64,000 nt of DNA, taken from Mariniflexile litorale (lineage in GTDB: Bacteria > Bacteroidota > Bacteroidia > Flavobacteriales > Flavobacteriaceae). A program made the translations under genes and the position numbers. Shown one piece after another: positions 10,401 to 18,101 of this stretch (the stretch's first letter is position 1; each line of letters opens with the position of its first letter). Under the pieces are notes generated by a model that saw only the letters and a list, made by a program, of their open reading frames with translations, was not told the origin of the DNA and searched no databases. The stretch is taken from contig NZ_CP155618.1 in NCBI RefSeq assembly GCF_031128465.2, positions 3,338,501 to 3,402,500 of the forward strand, written 5' to 3'.

Positions 10401-10526
10401 TGGAACATTAAAAAAGCCTGTTTTTATTAATGTTTTACTACTTGAATATCCTAATGGACACAATAGGATGGTTAAAATTAAAAAAACTGTGTTTTTTAAT
10501 CTGAAATAATTAATTTTACTATACAT
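7479..10526 (-). CDS. susC: SusC/RagA family TonB-dependent outer-membrane receptor
   Basis: This 1015-residue protein has a signal sequence, an N-terminal carboxypeptidase-regulatory-like beta-sandwich (INGKILDEAGIPLPGASILL), a TonB-box/plug start (LDEVLIVGYG), the plug signature ending GARGSNGVVIITTKQG, and a long C-terminal beta-barrel with YxxSK-type strands. It imports the ligand captured by the adjacent SusD using TonB energy. There is no N-terminal STN domain, so ECF-sigma/anti-sigma control is not indicated, and no such regulators are nearby. The two genes form a minimal pair, divergently placed from a PI-PLC-like gene. Confidence 0.94.
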   Translation of the reverse strand: MYSKINYFRLKNTVFLILTILLCPLGYSSSKTLIKTGFFNVPVQKTINGKILDEAGIPLPGASILLKGSTSGATTDFDGNFSIQAEIGQTLQISFLGYKTKEIVIDAKVLTIALEMSTASLDEVLIVGYGSQTKSDVTGALAQLKADDFKQGVNISADNLIQGKIAGVRVVASSGEPGAGLDVSIRGVGSIRSGSTPLFVVDGVPLSNESVSASSPNFGLGNSSAKNPLNFLNTSDIASITVLKDASAAAIYGARGSNGVVIITTKQGKTGDASITLDSYMSVASVIKKIDVLSASEFRNAITDSAYDHGGSTDWQEELFRDAITQNLNFSYSKKTESGNYYTSLSYMDQDGIVESSGFKRTTARLNAEESFFDRKRLKVKVNLTASQINETGVPNGADAGSDGQLIIHSLISNPTQPVFDANGNYINFNLNQNYNPMYLLHIYDDHTQTLRVLGNIETTFRIVNGLEYKFNYGIDRSVSERNSTIYPNFTDRTPDGAYVQNNLDSESILMEHYLTSNFSFDKNNFEILGGFSYQKFNFSGTSFSITNIDDMGTGVAPEYDPGYSGEQSGVSGYAQENEIQSYFGRLNYNFDNKYLLTASLRADGSTRFGENNKYGYFPSFALGWNLDKESFFNNTDVISQLKLRGSWGQTGNQEVQNKITQASYSQSASGGYYLYDDYNLVNGIVVNRTANPDLKWEVVTQLNIGADFSLWNNKLYGSLDYYNKTTTDPILNIPSEPLSPTTTVWKNIDGKIVNKGFEFTLGSEIVKTDNITWSLDLNGATLNNEVQDLPVTELYSGSVAGPGLSGVAANIYKSGYEAGSFFMLKHLGFDENGNDMFEDLNEDTVINSDDRQIFEGALPNFTFGINSNLNYKRWNLNLAFIGQTGGLLVNNTNLALNINNIASDRNVLSEYYNAGASSSNTVQLSTLYLEKSDFIRLNNARLGYSFNTESLNINWLKGLNLYVSAQNVFTITNYSGFDPLVNSPRSSGGNQSIGIDYTTYPSSKSYMLGATLKL

Positions 10527-10564
10527 TTTTAAGTGATTTGTTTTTTACAATGCTTAATGGTTAG

Positions 10565-10597
10565 ACCGTAATTGTTCGTAGCAATTGCGGTTTTTTT
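10565..10597 (+). terminator. Plus-strand terminator-like hairpin in the susC 5' leader
   Basis: A 10-bp stem (ACCGTAATTG with CAATTGCGGT, one G-U pair) and a 7-base loop is followed directly by seven T residues, only on the plus strand. It lies about 40 bp upstream of the minus-strand susC start. No plus-strand gene ends here, so it would terminate either an unannotated antisense transcript or act as leader structure in the susC mRNA. Confidence 0.55.
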
Positions 10598-10894
10598 AAT
10601 TTGTAAATAATACTGTTTAATCCATAGGGTTAGAGAATTTAGTGAGAGTTTTTTTTATAAGTATTCGTTTGTAACGAAGTGCTAAAAAATAAAAAAATGA
10701 GCAAGAATGTTTTAACTGAATGTTATAGAATTATTAAAAGAATCTTAGTGTGATTTATTAATGGTAAACCATATGTAATTGATTACTAATATTTTAATTG
10801 AGTTTAAAAAAATCAAATAACCATGTTATATTTTCATTTAGATAACATCTATTTAACTCACATCAATTACTTTCGTTGTCTAAAATTTTACAGT
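10598..10894. other. Divergent intergenic region between susC and PLC-like gene
   Basis: No gene is visible. It holds a small inverted repeat TTCGTT-TGT-AACGAA at 10664-10678 and a single TGGTAAACCA unit at 10762-10771, the same unit found in tandem at the alginate promoters. No clean TAnnTTTG box stands next to it, so promoter positions are not assigned. An in-frame ATG at 10823 exists for the following gene but would place 24 extra residues before the signal peptide. Confidence 0.4.
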
Positions 10895-11956
10895 ATGATG
10901 TATTATAGATTTGCTTTAATTCTTTTTTTGATGTTTTCCTATGGAAGTGCTCAACAAGATACTTTAAGAATAAATCAACTTCAAGTTATTGGATCTCACA
11001 ATAGCTATAAGAAAGCTATTAATCCGAAGCTTTTTGACTATTTGACTGAAAAAGATAGCACAAACCGTATGTATGCTTTACAATACCAGCATATTCCTAT
11101 TTTACAACAATTAGATATGGGCTTACGTAACTTGGAATTAGATGTATATGCAGATGCTGAGGGTGGGCGTTTTGCACACCCAAAAGGTTTAGATTTGGTT
11201 AAAGACCAACCTAGCTATGATTTAGAAGGAAAAATGAATATACCTGGTTTTAAAATGTTTCATGTTATGGATATTGATTTTAGAAGTGAGTATGATTTGT
11301 TTTCTGATTGTTTAGATGATTTAAAAAAATGGTCGGAAGCACATCCCAATCATGAACCTATTTTTATAACCTTAGAACCCAAAGAAGATAAAGCTAATAT
11401 GTTTGGCACCGCGGCAGAACCTTTTACAACGATGGTTTACGACGAATTAGATGCTACAATTACTAAACATTTAGGGAAAGAACATCTTATTACACCAGAT
11501 GATGTTAGAGGGCATTATTCGACTTTGGAAAAAGCAGTTTTACATAACAATTGGCCTGCAGTAAAAGATGTTAAAGGTAAATTCTTATTTATTTTAGATG
11601 CTGATGATGAAAAACAAGCATTTTATGTAAAAAATCATCCTTCTTTAAACAGCAGGGTATTATTTATAAATGCTAAAGCAGGAACACCCGAAGCTGCTAC
11701 TATGATTTTGAATAACCCTAAAGATGAGAACATTCCAAACCTAGTTCAAAAGGGATATATTATTAGAACACGTGCAGATGCGAATACTATACAGGCCAGA
11801 TCTAATGATTATACACATTTTGAAGCAGCAAAAAATTCGGGTGCACAAATAATAACAACCGATTATTATGTACCTAGTAAACTTTTTAAAAGTGACTATC
11901 ATGTTTCATTTGAAAACAAAACTTTTGTGAGAAAAAATCCTGTAACTGCAAAATAG
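10895..11956 (+). CDS. Secreted Ca2+-dependent PI-PLC-like phosphodiesterase
   Basis: About 353 residues. The start at 10895 is chosen because it puts a signal peptide (MMYYRFALILFLMFSYGSAQ) at the N-terminus. The fold is the PI-PLC X TIM barrel of the bacterial SaPLC1-like type: GSHNSYK with His35, ELDVYAD (metal ligands), FHVMDIDF with His123, and ITLEPKEDK. These match the two catalytic histidines and the acidic calcium site of eukaryote-like PLCs. Expected substrates are phosphoinositides or related phosphodiesters, hydrolysed in the periplasm or outside. Divergent from susC/susD and convergent with the GDPD-like/phosphoesterase gene, it supports a phosphodiester-degrading locus. The exact substrate is not known. 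Confidence 0.82.
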   Translation: MMYYRFALILFLMFSYGSAQQDTLRINQLQVIGSHNSYKKAINPKLFDYLTEKDSTNRMYALQYQHIPILQQLDMGLRNLELDVYADAEGGRFAHPKGLDLVKDQPSYDLEGKMNIPGFKMFHVMDIDFRSEYDLFSDCLDDLKKWSEAHPNHEPIFITLEPKEDKANMFGTAAEPFTTMVYDELDATITKHLGKEHLITPDDVRGHYSTLEKAVLHNNWPAVKDVKGKFLFILDADDEKQAFYVKNHPSLNSRVLFINAKAGTPEAATMILNNPKDENIPNLVQKGYIIRTRADANTIQARSNDYTHFEAAKNSGAQIITTDYYVPSKLFKSDYHVSFENKTFVRKNPVTAK

Positions 11957-11962
11957 CGAGCA

Positions 11963-14562
11963 TTAATCAAGATTTTTTAAAGCACCAGTATTATAATCAA
12001 TTATAAAATTGTTGGAAGGTGCCCCATTTAAAAATTGATAGAAAATATGATAAAATTCTAGTAGCTTTTGCTTGTTTAAATCTGTGTTTTTATACGTTAA
12101 ATTGTTTTTGTAATTTTTAAAAAGCCATTTATATAATGCAATTTGTTTAGCCCCAATATCATTAACGGCTAAAATGTCAGCATTTCGAACTCGATAAAAA
12201 TCAAAAATGATATCAAAACCATTCCAAGATTTAAAATCTTGAAATGTGTAATCAGTTTCTTTTAAAGCTAATTTAGCTTTTGTTTTGGCTTGTTTCCAGT
12301 TGCTTTTGTATAGGCTTTTATGGTTTATAAATGTATTAAATTCAACTTCAGAATCTAAAAAAGGTAGTAAAAGCAAGTCTTCTCCTGTAACATTCAGCAT
12401 GAAATCTTTAAACTGAGGAACCCAATCGTCTTCTAAAAAGCGTATACGCACAAGTTTTTTTAAATGAAACATGGTAAAATCGCGATACGAATCAGTCTTC
12501 AGGATATCATGATTCCATACTGGTTTTTTATGCTGTTTTAAATAGTTATATTCCTTTTCATATAAAGAAAATAGGTTGTTGAAGTTAGGAACACTATTAA
12601 TTGTAACCGTATTAACCTCTATTTGATTACTTGGTTTAATTTTTAAAATTTTATAACCAGGAATGTAAGCAGCTATAGAGGGCGTTTGAATGTTAACTAA
12701 CGACTTTCCTTTTGGAAAAGTTCTAACTCCCGTATCGTTTATGTGCATGTGTCCAGCTATATGAATTGTAATTCCCGCATCAGCAAATAGTTGCGCCACT
12801 TTTTCCTCTGGAACACGCTCTAATTGCCATTTGTTACCATCAAAAAAAGATTTTAGATTCTCAGAAGCATCATCATTAAAGTCAACCATAGGGTAATGGC
12901 TAAAAGCAATTAATGTTTTGTTCAATCGTTTTGCTTCTTTTGTTATCGTTTTTACCCAATTAATTAGGTGTGTTTTATGGTTAATTACATTGTTATATCC
13001 AATGCTTGCTCCCTTATAGTTCATGGGGTCTAAGGCATTGTTGTTTATTGTGTCTTTTGGTAAATAAACATTAGCGTCTAGAGCTAACAACCATACGTTG
13101 GGTGTAAATTCTACAAGATAACTAGCATCAGGGATAGCGTATGTAGGTAGCATATTATACATTCTTTTTTCAATAGGCGCATTTTCTAAAGCTTTTTTAT
13201 AAGTATAAGTTTCTGGTGTATAATTAGAAAAAGGTGTAGCCCAATATAATATAAATAGTGTTCAGCAGGAAAGAACCCAAAAGATTTTAAATAATTGAAA
13301 ACGCTATTATACCCCGCTTTTTTTATGTCATTTGAAATTATATAGGGTAAATCACCTTCTATTTGCTGCTTAATGTTAGATGTACTATAAATTCCTTGTT
13401 GTTGTCCATTTACACCCATAAAATCAGATTTACCATCTTCTTGGTCTAAAGGGCCAACAGGGTCATGATTTCCTGTGGTAATAAAAAATTGCATGCCATA
13501 GGTTGTTCTGTAGTGTTCTAAAACGTGTTGTAATCCTTTAAGGTGTATGGGTTGGCCATCATCTGTATAATCACCAGGTAAGGCTACATATTTTATGCCT
13601 TTATCAACCATATCATCTAAAACAGCAAAAAGAGCAAAGTAATTTTCATTAAAAATACGTGTAGAATGCAATTGAGCATCCATAGTTCGTAAGAGTGTAT
13701 ATTTATTGGTTTTTTCATTAAATATGCCATTGTAGTCACTATCAGAAAAGTGACCGTAGATATCTTGAAAATGAATATCGGATATGAACCCTATTTTTAC
13801 ATCATTAGTTGTTTTTAAAATTGTTTTAAAATAAGTAGAACATTCTAAGGGATGATCGGTGTTGATAAAGTCAACCCCCATAGTGTTAAAAGTTTTCCAA
13901 GCTAATTTTGTGTCTGGAGCTCCCCAAAAACGAAAAGGTTTGTTTAAAGTATGAGCTTGATTAACAAGAGCTTTTATGTTATTTAAATCACTTTTAGATA
14001 CATTTTCTATACCGTCCCAAGAGGAAAACTTGCCAAAACTTAAACTGATAAGAGCTATCTTGTTAAAACTTTCAGTTGGTATAGGATCTAAACTTTGGTA
14101 ATCAAATAAGATATAATTTGGGTAGTTTTTATAATCTTTTACTAAAGGCCTATATCCAGATATAACAAAAGTAAGTTTAGGGTTATTTGTGAGTTTTGGA
14201 TACTTTTTTAGTACGCTTTCTATTGCTTCTAAAGTTGAATAGGCTTCCGATTTTAAATCAATAAGTAATTGTAAATTATGTTCGTTACCAAGATGTGTTG
14301 AATATACTTTACTTAACGGTTTAAGATATAAAGATTCAAAGGTATTGTTTGGTTTAATGATGTTTTCAGTATGAGTAGCATATAATGTGTTGTCTTTTAA
14401 AAATACATCGACTTCAATAGAACTTAAACCACAATTATAAGCTTTCCAAAAAGGTATAAGTTGCTCGTAATCATTATGTGAATGTATTTTAATTGGTTGT
14501 TTAGCATATAAAAGGCGTGCAGCTAATAATAGTATAAAAAATAACAGTCGAAAAGAAAACAT
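11963..14562 (-). pseudogene. GDPD-like + calcineurin-like phosphoesterase, split by a frameshift
   Basis: Two consecutive minus-strand frames (13186-14562 and 11963-13162) form one protein of about 865 residues. It starts with a signal peptide and a GDPD/PI-PLC-like barrel (KIHSHNDYEQ, SIEVDVF, about residues 22-245). A metallophosphoesterase follows: GFISDIHFQD (Asp262, His264), LPGDYTDDG, TGNHDP, then, in the second frame, SHYP and GHMHIND. The reading frame is lost near 13240-13255: one frame reads LYYIGLHLF, while the other continues as WATPFSNYTPETYTYKK. A one-base loss or two-base gain at TATATTGGG explains it. The metal site is divided between the pieces, so neither should work alone. 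Either a genuine inactivation or a sequencing error. Confidence 0.85.
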
Positions 14563-14775
14563 ATACAGATTTTATTTGAAAATTAGAATGCATTTAATTT
14601 TCGAAAATACTATTAGTAGTTCTCTTAATTATTAATTAAAGATTAAATATGGATTATTAATAAAGGAGTGAAAATTAATTAAGAAAGAAATGTGTCCATG
14701 AAATATAAAAGGATAGGATTTTAGATCACAATTTAGGGGAGTCAGGAATACTGAATACTTCTTATATCGGTTGAT

Positions 14776-14783
14776 TAAATTAG
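14776..14783 (+). repeat. Left target-site duplication of the IS
   Basis: TAAATTAG directly outside the left inverted repeat. The identical octamer abuts the right end at 16957-16964. Confidence 0.8.
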
Positions 14784-14847
14784 GGATCATGACCAAAAGT
14801 TGTGTGTGAATTACCTATAGTTTTCGGATTTTTGCAAAAAAAAGATT

Positions 14848-15201
14848 TTGGACCATTATCTAGAACTACTCAAACTTATTTTACCTGAATTTCTAATCAA
14901 CCATTTTGATCTTGTAAAGCATACTAAAAATGGCGAAGTCATGCATCTTTACTTTGAAGAACAAAATGCAACACCTAAAGAAGAATCTAAACGCACATTA
15001 ATTGCGCATGGTTTTCATAAAGAAGTAACCATCCAAGATTTTCCTTTACGAGGCAATACAGTTTACCTGCATGTTAAGCGTCGCAGATGGTTAGACAAGA
15101 CCACCAAACAAGTCGTGCAGAGAGATTGGAACTTAGTAGCACAGGGAACTCGTATGACATCAGAGTTCGCTGCTTTTTTAAAAGAAATTAATCAATACTA
15201 G
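14848..15201 (+). CDS. ISAon1-type transposase N-terminal region protein
   Basis: About 117 residues with the conserved block FPLRGNTVYLHVKRRRW and a C-terminal DWNLVAQGTRMTSEFAAFLKEINQY. It corresponds to the N-terminal, probably DNA-binding, half of ISL3-like transposases of Bacteroidota, which is often annotated as a separate gene. No ATG is available; TTG at 14848 or ATT at 14845 would have to start it. It ends at TAG (15199-15201), exactly where the next frame (RASDCHTIGHFYG) takes over. Confidence 0.75.
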   Translation: MDHYLELLKLILPEFLINHFDLVKHTKNGEVMHLYFEEQNATPKEESKRTLIAHGFHKEVTIQDFPLRGNTVYLHVKRRRWLDKTTKQVVQRDWNLVAQGTRMTSEFAAFLKEINQY

Positions 15202-16174
15202 AGCTTCAGATTGTCATACCATAGGACATTTTTATGGCGTTGATGGTAAAAAACTACAACGTCAGTATAAAGATTATTTAAGTGATTTTAAAGACTGGAA
15301 TCAGAAGAAACATGCAAAACAATATCTCATCTTTCCTGAAAATATAGGAAGCCATTTATCTATTGATGAGACTGCTTTGTCAAAGGGAGAACTCTACACC
15401 ATCATTACCAACAAAAAAGCCAAAGGTAAAAAAGGAAGTATCGTTGCCATTTTTTCTGGCACTAAAGTAGAACCTATTATAGAACAGCTTCTTAAATTAT
15501 CAGCAAAGAAAAGAACGAAGGTTAAAGAGATTACACTAGACATGGCTAACTCAATGAAAACTATCGCTAAAAAATGTTTCCCAAAAGCCATACAGGTTAC
15601 TGATCGGTTTCATGTACAGAAATTAGCCTTGGAAGCACTACAAGATATAAGAATCAAATATAGGTGGGACGCCATAGATCTAGAAAACGAAAACATAAAA
15701 CTTGCCAGAGCAAATCACAAGACCTATAAACAAGAGGTCTTTGATAATGGAGATACCAGAAAACAACTCTTAGCAAGAAGCAGGTATTTACTCTACAAAG
15801 CACCCTCTAATTGGACGGAAAATCAATACCAGAGAAGCAAAATACTCTTCGATCAATATCCTGATATCCAACTAGCATTTAACCTAGTTCAAGGCCTTAG
15901 AAATATTTTCAATACAGCAAAATCAGTAGAAACTGCATACACAAAGCTAGCGCATTGGTATAAAGATGTTGAACAATCTGGATTTAGAGCATTCAATACA
16001 ATAGCAAATACGATAACCCTAAACTATAGATCTATACTTAACTATTTCATCAATCGAAGTACAAATGCTTCTGCTGAATCTTTTAACGCAAAGATAAAAG
16101 CCTTTAGAGCCCAGTTTAGAGGTGTCAAAAATATAGAATTTTTCCTTTTTAGATTAACCACTATTTTTGCTTAA
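15182..16174 (+). CDS. ISL3-like DDE transposase
   Basis: The frame is open from 15182. The protein begins in the region RASDCHTIGHFYGVDGKKLQ and contains SIDETALSKGELY, then LDMANSMKTIAKKCFPKA and VTDRFHVQKLA, and ends NASAESFNAKIKAFRAQFRG. This is the DDE_Tnp_ISL3 domain with its D, D and E positions (DETA, TLDMA and TDRFHV, AES). It lacks a normal start codon and lies in the +1 frame relative to the N-region gene, so it is expressed by frameshifting or coupling, or the element carries an indel. A 60-codon alternative start (TTG at 15377) would remove the first acidic residue. Confidence 0.8.
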   Translation, partial: KKLINTRASDCHTIGHFYGVDGKKLQRQYKDYLSDFKDWNQKKHAKQYLIFPENIGSHLSIDETALSKGELYTIITNKKAKGKKGSIVAIFSGTKVEPIIEQLLKLSAKKRTKVKEITLDMANSMKTIAKKCFPKAIQVTDRFHVQKLALEALQDIRIKYRWDAIDLENENIKLARANHKTYKQEVFDNGDTRKQLLARSRYLLYKAPSNWTENQYQRSKILFDQYPDIQLAFNLVQGLRNIFNTAKSVETAYTKLAHWYKDVEQSGFRAFNTIANTITLNYRSILNYFINRSTNASAESFNAKIKAFRAQFRGVKNIEFFLFRLTTIFA

Positions 16175-16196
16175 ACACAACTTTTAGCCTTGATCC

Positions 16197-16956
16197 AGTA
16201 TCGTTGCCATTTTTTCTGGCACTAAAGTAGAACCTATTATAGAACAGCTTCTTAAATTATCAGCAAAGAAAAGAACGAAGGTTAAAGAGATTACACTAGA
16301 CATGGCTAACTCAATGAAAACTATCGCTAAAAAATGTTTCCCAAAAGCCATACAGGTTACTGATCGGTTTCATGTACAGAAATTAGCCTTGGAAGCACTA
16401 CAAGATATAAGAATCAAATATAGGTGGGACGCCATAGATCTAGAAAACGAAAACATAAAACTTGCCAGAGCAAATCACAAGACCTATAAACAAGAGGTCT
16501 TTGATAATGGAGATACCAGAAAACAACTCTTAGCAAGAAGCAGGTATTTACTCTACAAAGCACCCTCTAATTGGACGGAAAATCAATACCAGAGAAGCAA
16601 AATACTCTTCGATCAATATCCTGATATCCAACTAGCATTTAACCTAGTTCAAGGCCTTAGAAATATTTTCAATACAGCAAAATCAGTAGAAACTGCATAC
16701 ACAAAGCTAGCGCATTGGTATAAAGATGTTGAACAATCTGGATTTAGAGCATTCAATACAATAGCAAATACGATAACCCTAAACTATAGATCTATACTTA
16801 ACTATTTCATCAATCGAAGTACAAATGCTTCTGCTGAATCTTTTAACGCAAAGATAAAAGCCTTTAGAGCCCAGTTTAGAGGTGTCAAAAATATAGAATT
16901 TTTCCTTTTTAGATTAACCACTATTTTTGCTTAAACACAACTTTTAGCCTTGATCC
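16197..16956 (+). pseudogene. Exact tandem copy of the 3' part of the transposase
   Basis: This stretch repeats 15437-16196 base for base and abuts the first right end (GATCC) directly. It encodes the last 210 or so residues of the transposase but lacks the first part of the catalytic domain and the whole N-region, so it cannot be functional. The perfect identity shows that the event is recent. Confidence 0.9.
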
Positions 16957-16960
16957 TAAA

Positions 16961-16998
16961 TTAGATTAACCACTATTTTTGCTTAAACACAACTTTTA
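16961..16998 (+). repeat. 38-bp remnant of a second IS right end
   Basis: Thirty-eight bases outside the element are identical to an internal part of its right end (from TTAGATTAACC to AACTTTTA, as at 16149-16186). They continue into unrelated sequence instead of the terminal GATCC. An older, truncated copy of the same IS probably formed the target site. Confidence 0.7.
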
Positions 16999-17078
16999 TT
17001 CATTTTCTTGATGATAATCATTTATTTTAAAAGAACCATTATAAATATGGGCTAATAGTGGGCTAATATATTAAATAA

Positions 17079-17117
17079 AAAACCCTAACTAATTGATTTT
17101 CAATTATTAGGGTTTAT
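17079..17117 (-). terminator. Intrinsic terminator downstream of tRNA-Ser
   Basis: On the minus strand the pair AACCCTAA/TTAGGGTT, extended by AATTG/CAATT, forms a long stem with a short loop, followed by a T-rich tract. It lies just past the 3' end of tRNA-Ser. Confidence 0.65.
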
Positions 17118-17123
17118 TTTCAG

Positions 17124-17208
17124 CGGAGAAAGAGGGATTCGAACCCCCGGAGGTGTGACCCTCAACAGTTTTCAAGACTGCCGCATTCGACCACTCTGCC
17201 ATTTCTCC
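17124..17208 (-). tRNA. tRNA-Ser (anticodon TGA)
   Basis: An 85-nt class II tRNA read on the minus strand. The acceptor stem GGAGAAA pairs with TTTCTCC and the discriminator is G. The D-arm has GGCAGAGTGGTCGAATG. The anticodon loop CTTGAAA carries TGA. An extended variable arm follows, then the T-arm GGTTCGAATCC. CCA is not encoded, as is usual here. Confidence 0.95.
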
Positions 17209-17243
17209 TTGAGTGCCTCATCAGGTATCCCTGAATGCGGGTG

Positions 17244-17274
17244 CAAATATAGAACCCTTTTTTAATTCTTTCAA
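17244..17274 (-). promoter_or_regulatory. Flavobacterial promoter of tRNA-Ser
   Basis: On the minus strand there is a TTG (17272-17274), 20 bases, then TATATTTG (17244-17251). This fits the Bacteroidota consensus TTG-N19/20-TAnnTTTG and lies about 35 bp upstream of the tRNA 5' end. Confidence 0.7.
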
Positions 17275-17324
17275 ATAAAATACTAATTTTTTAAAAATAA
17301 ATTTTCATGCTTTTACTATTAGCT

Positions 17325-17332
17325 TATTTTTG
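17325..17332 (+). promoter_or_regulatory. Candidate -7 box of the nitroreductase gene
   Basis: TATTTTTG matches TAnnTTTG and lies 19 bp before the ATG. No good TTG stands at the expected upstream distance, so the call rests on the -7 box alone. Confidence 0.4.
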
Positions 17333-17351
17333 TAAAAATTAAAACTCATAA

Positions 17352-17981
17352 ATGAATATTATTAAGCAACTTAAGTGGCGTTACGCTACCAAAAAGTTCG
17401 ATGTTACCAAAAAAGTATCTTCAGAAAAATTAGATATTTTAAAACAAGCATTTAATTTAACAGCTACATCCTTCGGTTTACAAACCATTAAACTAATAAT
17501 TGTAGAGAGTGAAACCTTAAGACAACCCCTTGTTGCACATGCTTATAATCAAAAACAAGTATTAGAAGCTTCACATTTATTGGTTATTTGTATGCAAGAG
17601 GATATTTTAGATACAGATGTTGTTGCTTATTACGATAATATCAAAAGCATACGAAATACTCCAGAAACCATTTTAAAACCTTATAGAGAAGACCTCGTTA
17701 ATATGATGGAGACGATGAGCATTTCACAACGCCATCAATGGTCCAAGAATCAAGCTTATATTGCATTGGGTAATTTAATGACCGTTTGTGCCGTAGAAAA
17801 TATCGATTCTTGCCCAATGGAAGGTTTTTCGCCGGAAGCCATCGACAAAGCGTTACAATTAAATAAAATGGGTTTAAAATCAGTTTTATTATTACCCGTA
17901 GGTTATAGGGACGAAACCGATATGTTTGCTGGCTTTGCCAAAGTAAGAAAATCAATTAATGAAGCAGTAATAGAATTATAA
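17352..17981 (+). CDS. NAD(P)H-dependent nitroreductase family oxidoreductase
   Basis: A 209-residue FMN-dependent nitroreductase of the NfsB/NfnB-like group. The N-terminal LKWRYATKKFD is the usual FMN-phosphate binding start, the middle carries TATSFGLQTIKLIIVES, and the C-terminal part has SCPMEGFSPEAIDKAL and LLPVGYRDE. Such enzymes reduce quinones, nitro compounds or related electrophiles with NAD(P)H in the cytoplasm. It is a single gene with its own candidate promoter. The physiological substrate cannot be told from sequence. Confidence 0.9.
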   Translation: MNIIKQLKWRYATKKFDVTKKVSSEKLDILKQAFNLTATSFGLQTIKLIIVESETLRQPLVAHAYNQKQVLEASHLLVICMQEDILDTDVVAYYDNIKSIRNTPETILKPYREDLVNMMETMSISQRHQWSKNQAYIALGNLMTVCAVENIDSCPMEGFSPEAIDKALQLNKMGLKSVLLLPVGYRDETDMFAGFAKVRKSINEAVIEL

Positions 17982-17996
17982 ATAAAACAAAATATT

Positions 17997-18073
17997 GGGG
18001 CGTTACCACAAGGGTCGGGCTTTCGGCAGTCGCTCTCTGCGAGGAGCTCCAACAAGGCCTCAATCCCTAACGC
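17997..18073 (+). repeat. Intergenic GC-rich repeat-like element (GCGTTA ... TAACGC)
   Basis: A 77-bp block, much richer in GC than its surroundings, starts GGGGCGTTACC, contains AGGGTCGGGC, and ends TCCCTAACGC, so its ends are inverted (GCGTTA at 18000-18005, TAACGC at 18068-18073). From memory, similar blocks recur between genes in many Flavobacteriaceae genomes. It has no coding potential and lies between two plus-strand genes. Confidence 0.6.
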
Positions 18074-18101
18074 AAACAAATAAGTACTAAAAAATATAAA
18101 T

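Larger units (their letters stand above)
14784..16956 (+). mobile_element. ISL3-like (ISAon1-type) insertion sequence with internal 760-bp duplication
   Basis: The ends are imperfect 22-bp inverted repeats, left 14784-14805 and right 16935-16956 (19 of 22 match; both share AAAAGTTGTGT). An 8-bp direct repeat TAAATTAG flanks the element at 14776-14783 and 16957-16964, matching the 8-bp target duplication of the ISL3 family. Inside are an N-region gene and a DDE transposase gene. Bases 15437-16196 are repeated exactly at 16197-16956, so a second copy of the right end lies inside at 16175-16196. Without the duplication the element would be 1413 bp, a normal size. Confidence 0.88.

Noticed and set aside
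15172-15184. Canonical -1 slippery heptamer T-TTT-TTA before the end of the transposase N-region
   Set aside because: The -1 frame stops soon after (TAA at 15189-15191), while the DDE frame is in the +1 phase, so a simple -1 shift here does not join the two genes.
17000-17125. Possible phage or ICE attachment site at the 3' end of tRNA-Ser
   Set aside because: No repeat of the tRNA 3' end and no integrase gene is seen nearby; only a GGGCTAATA direct repeat at 17049-17066.
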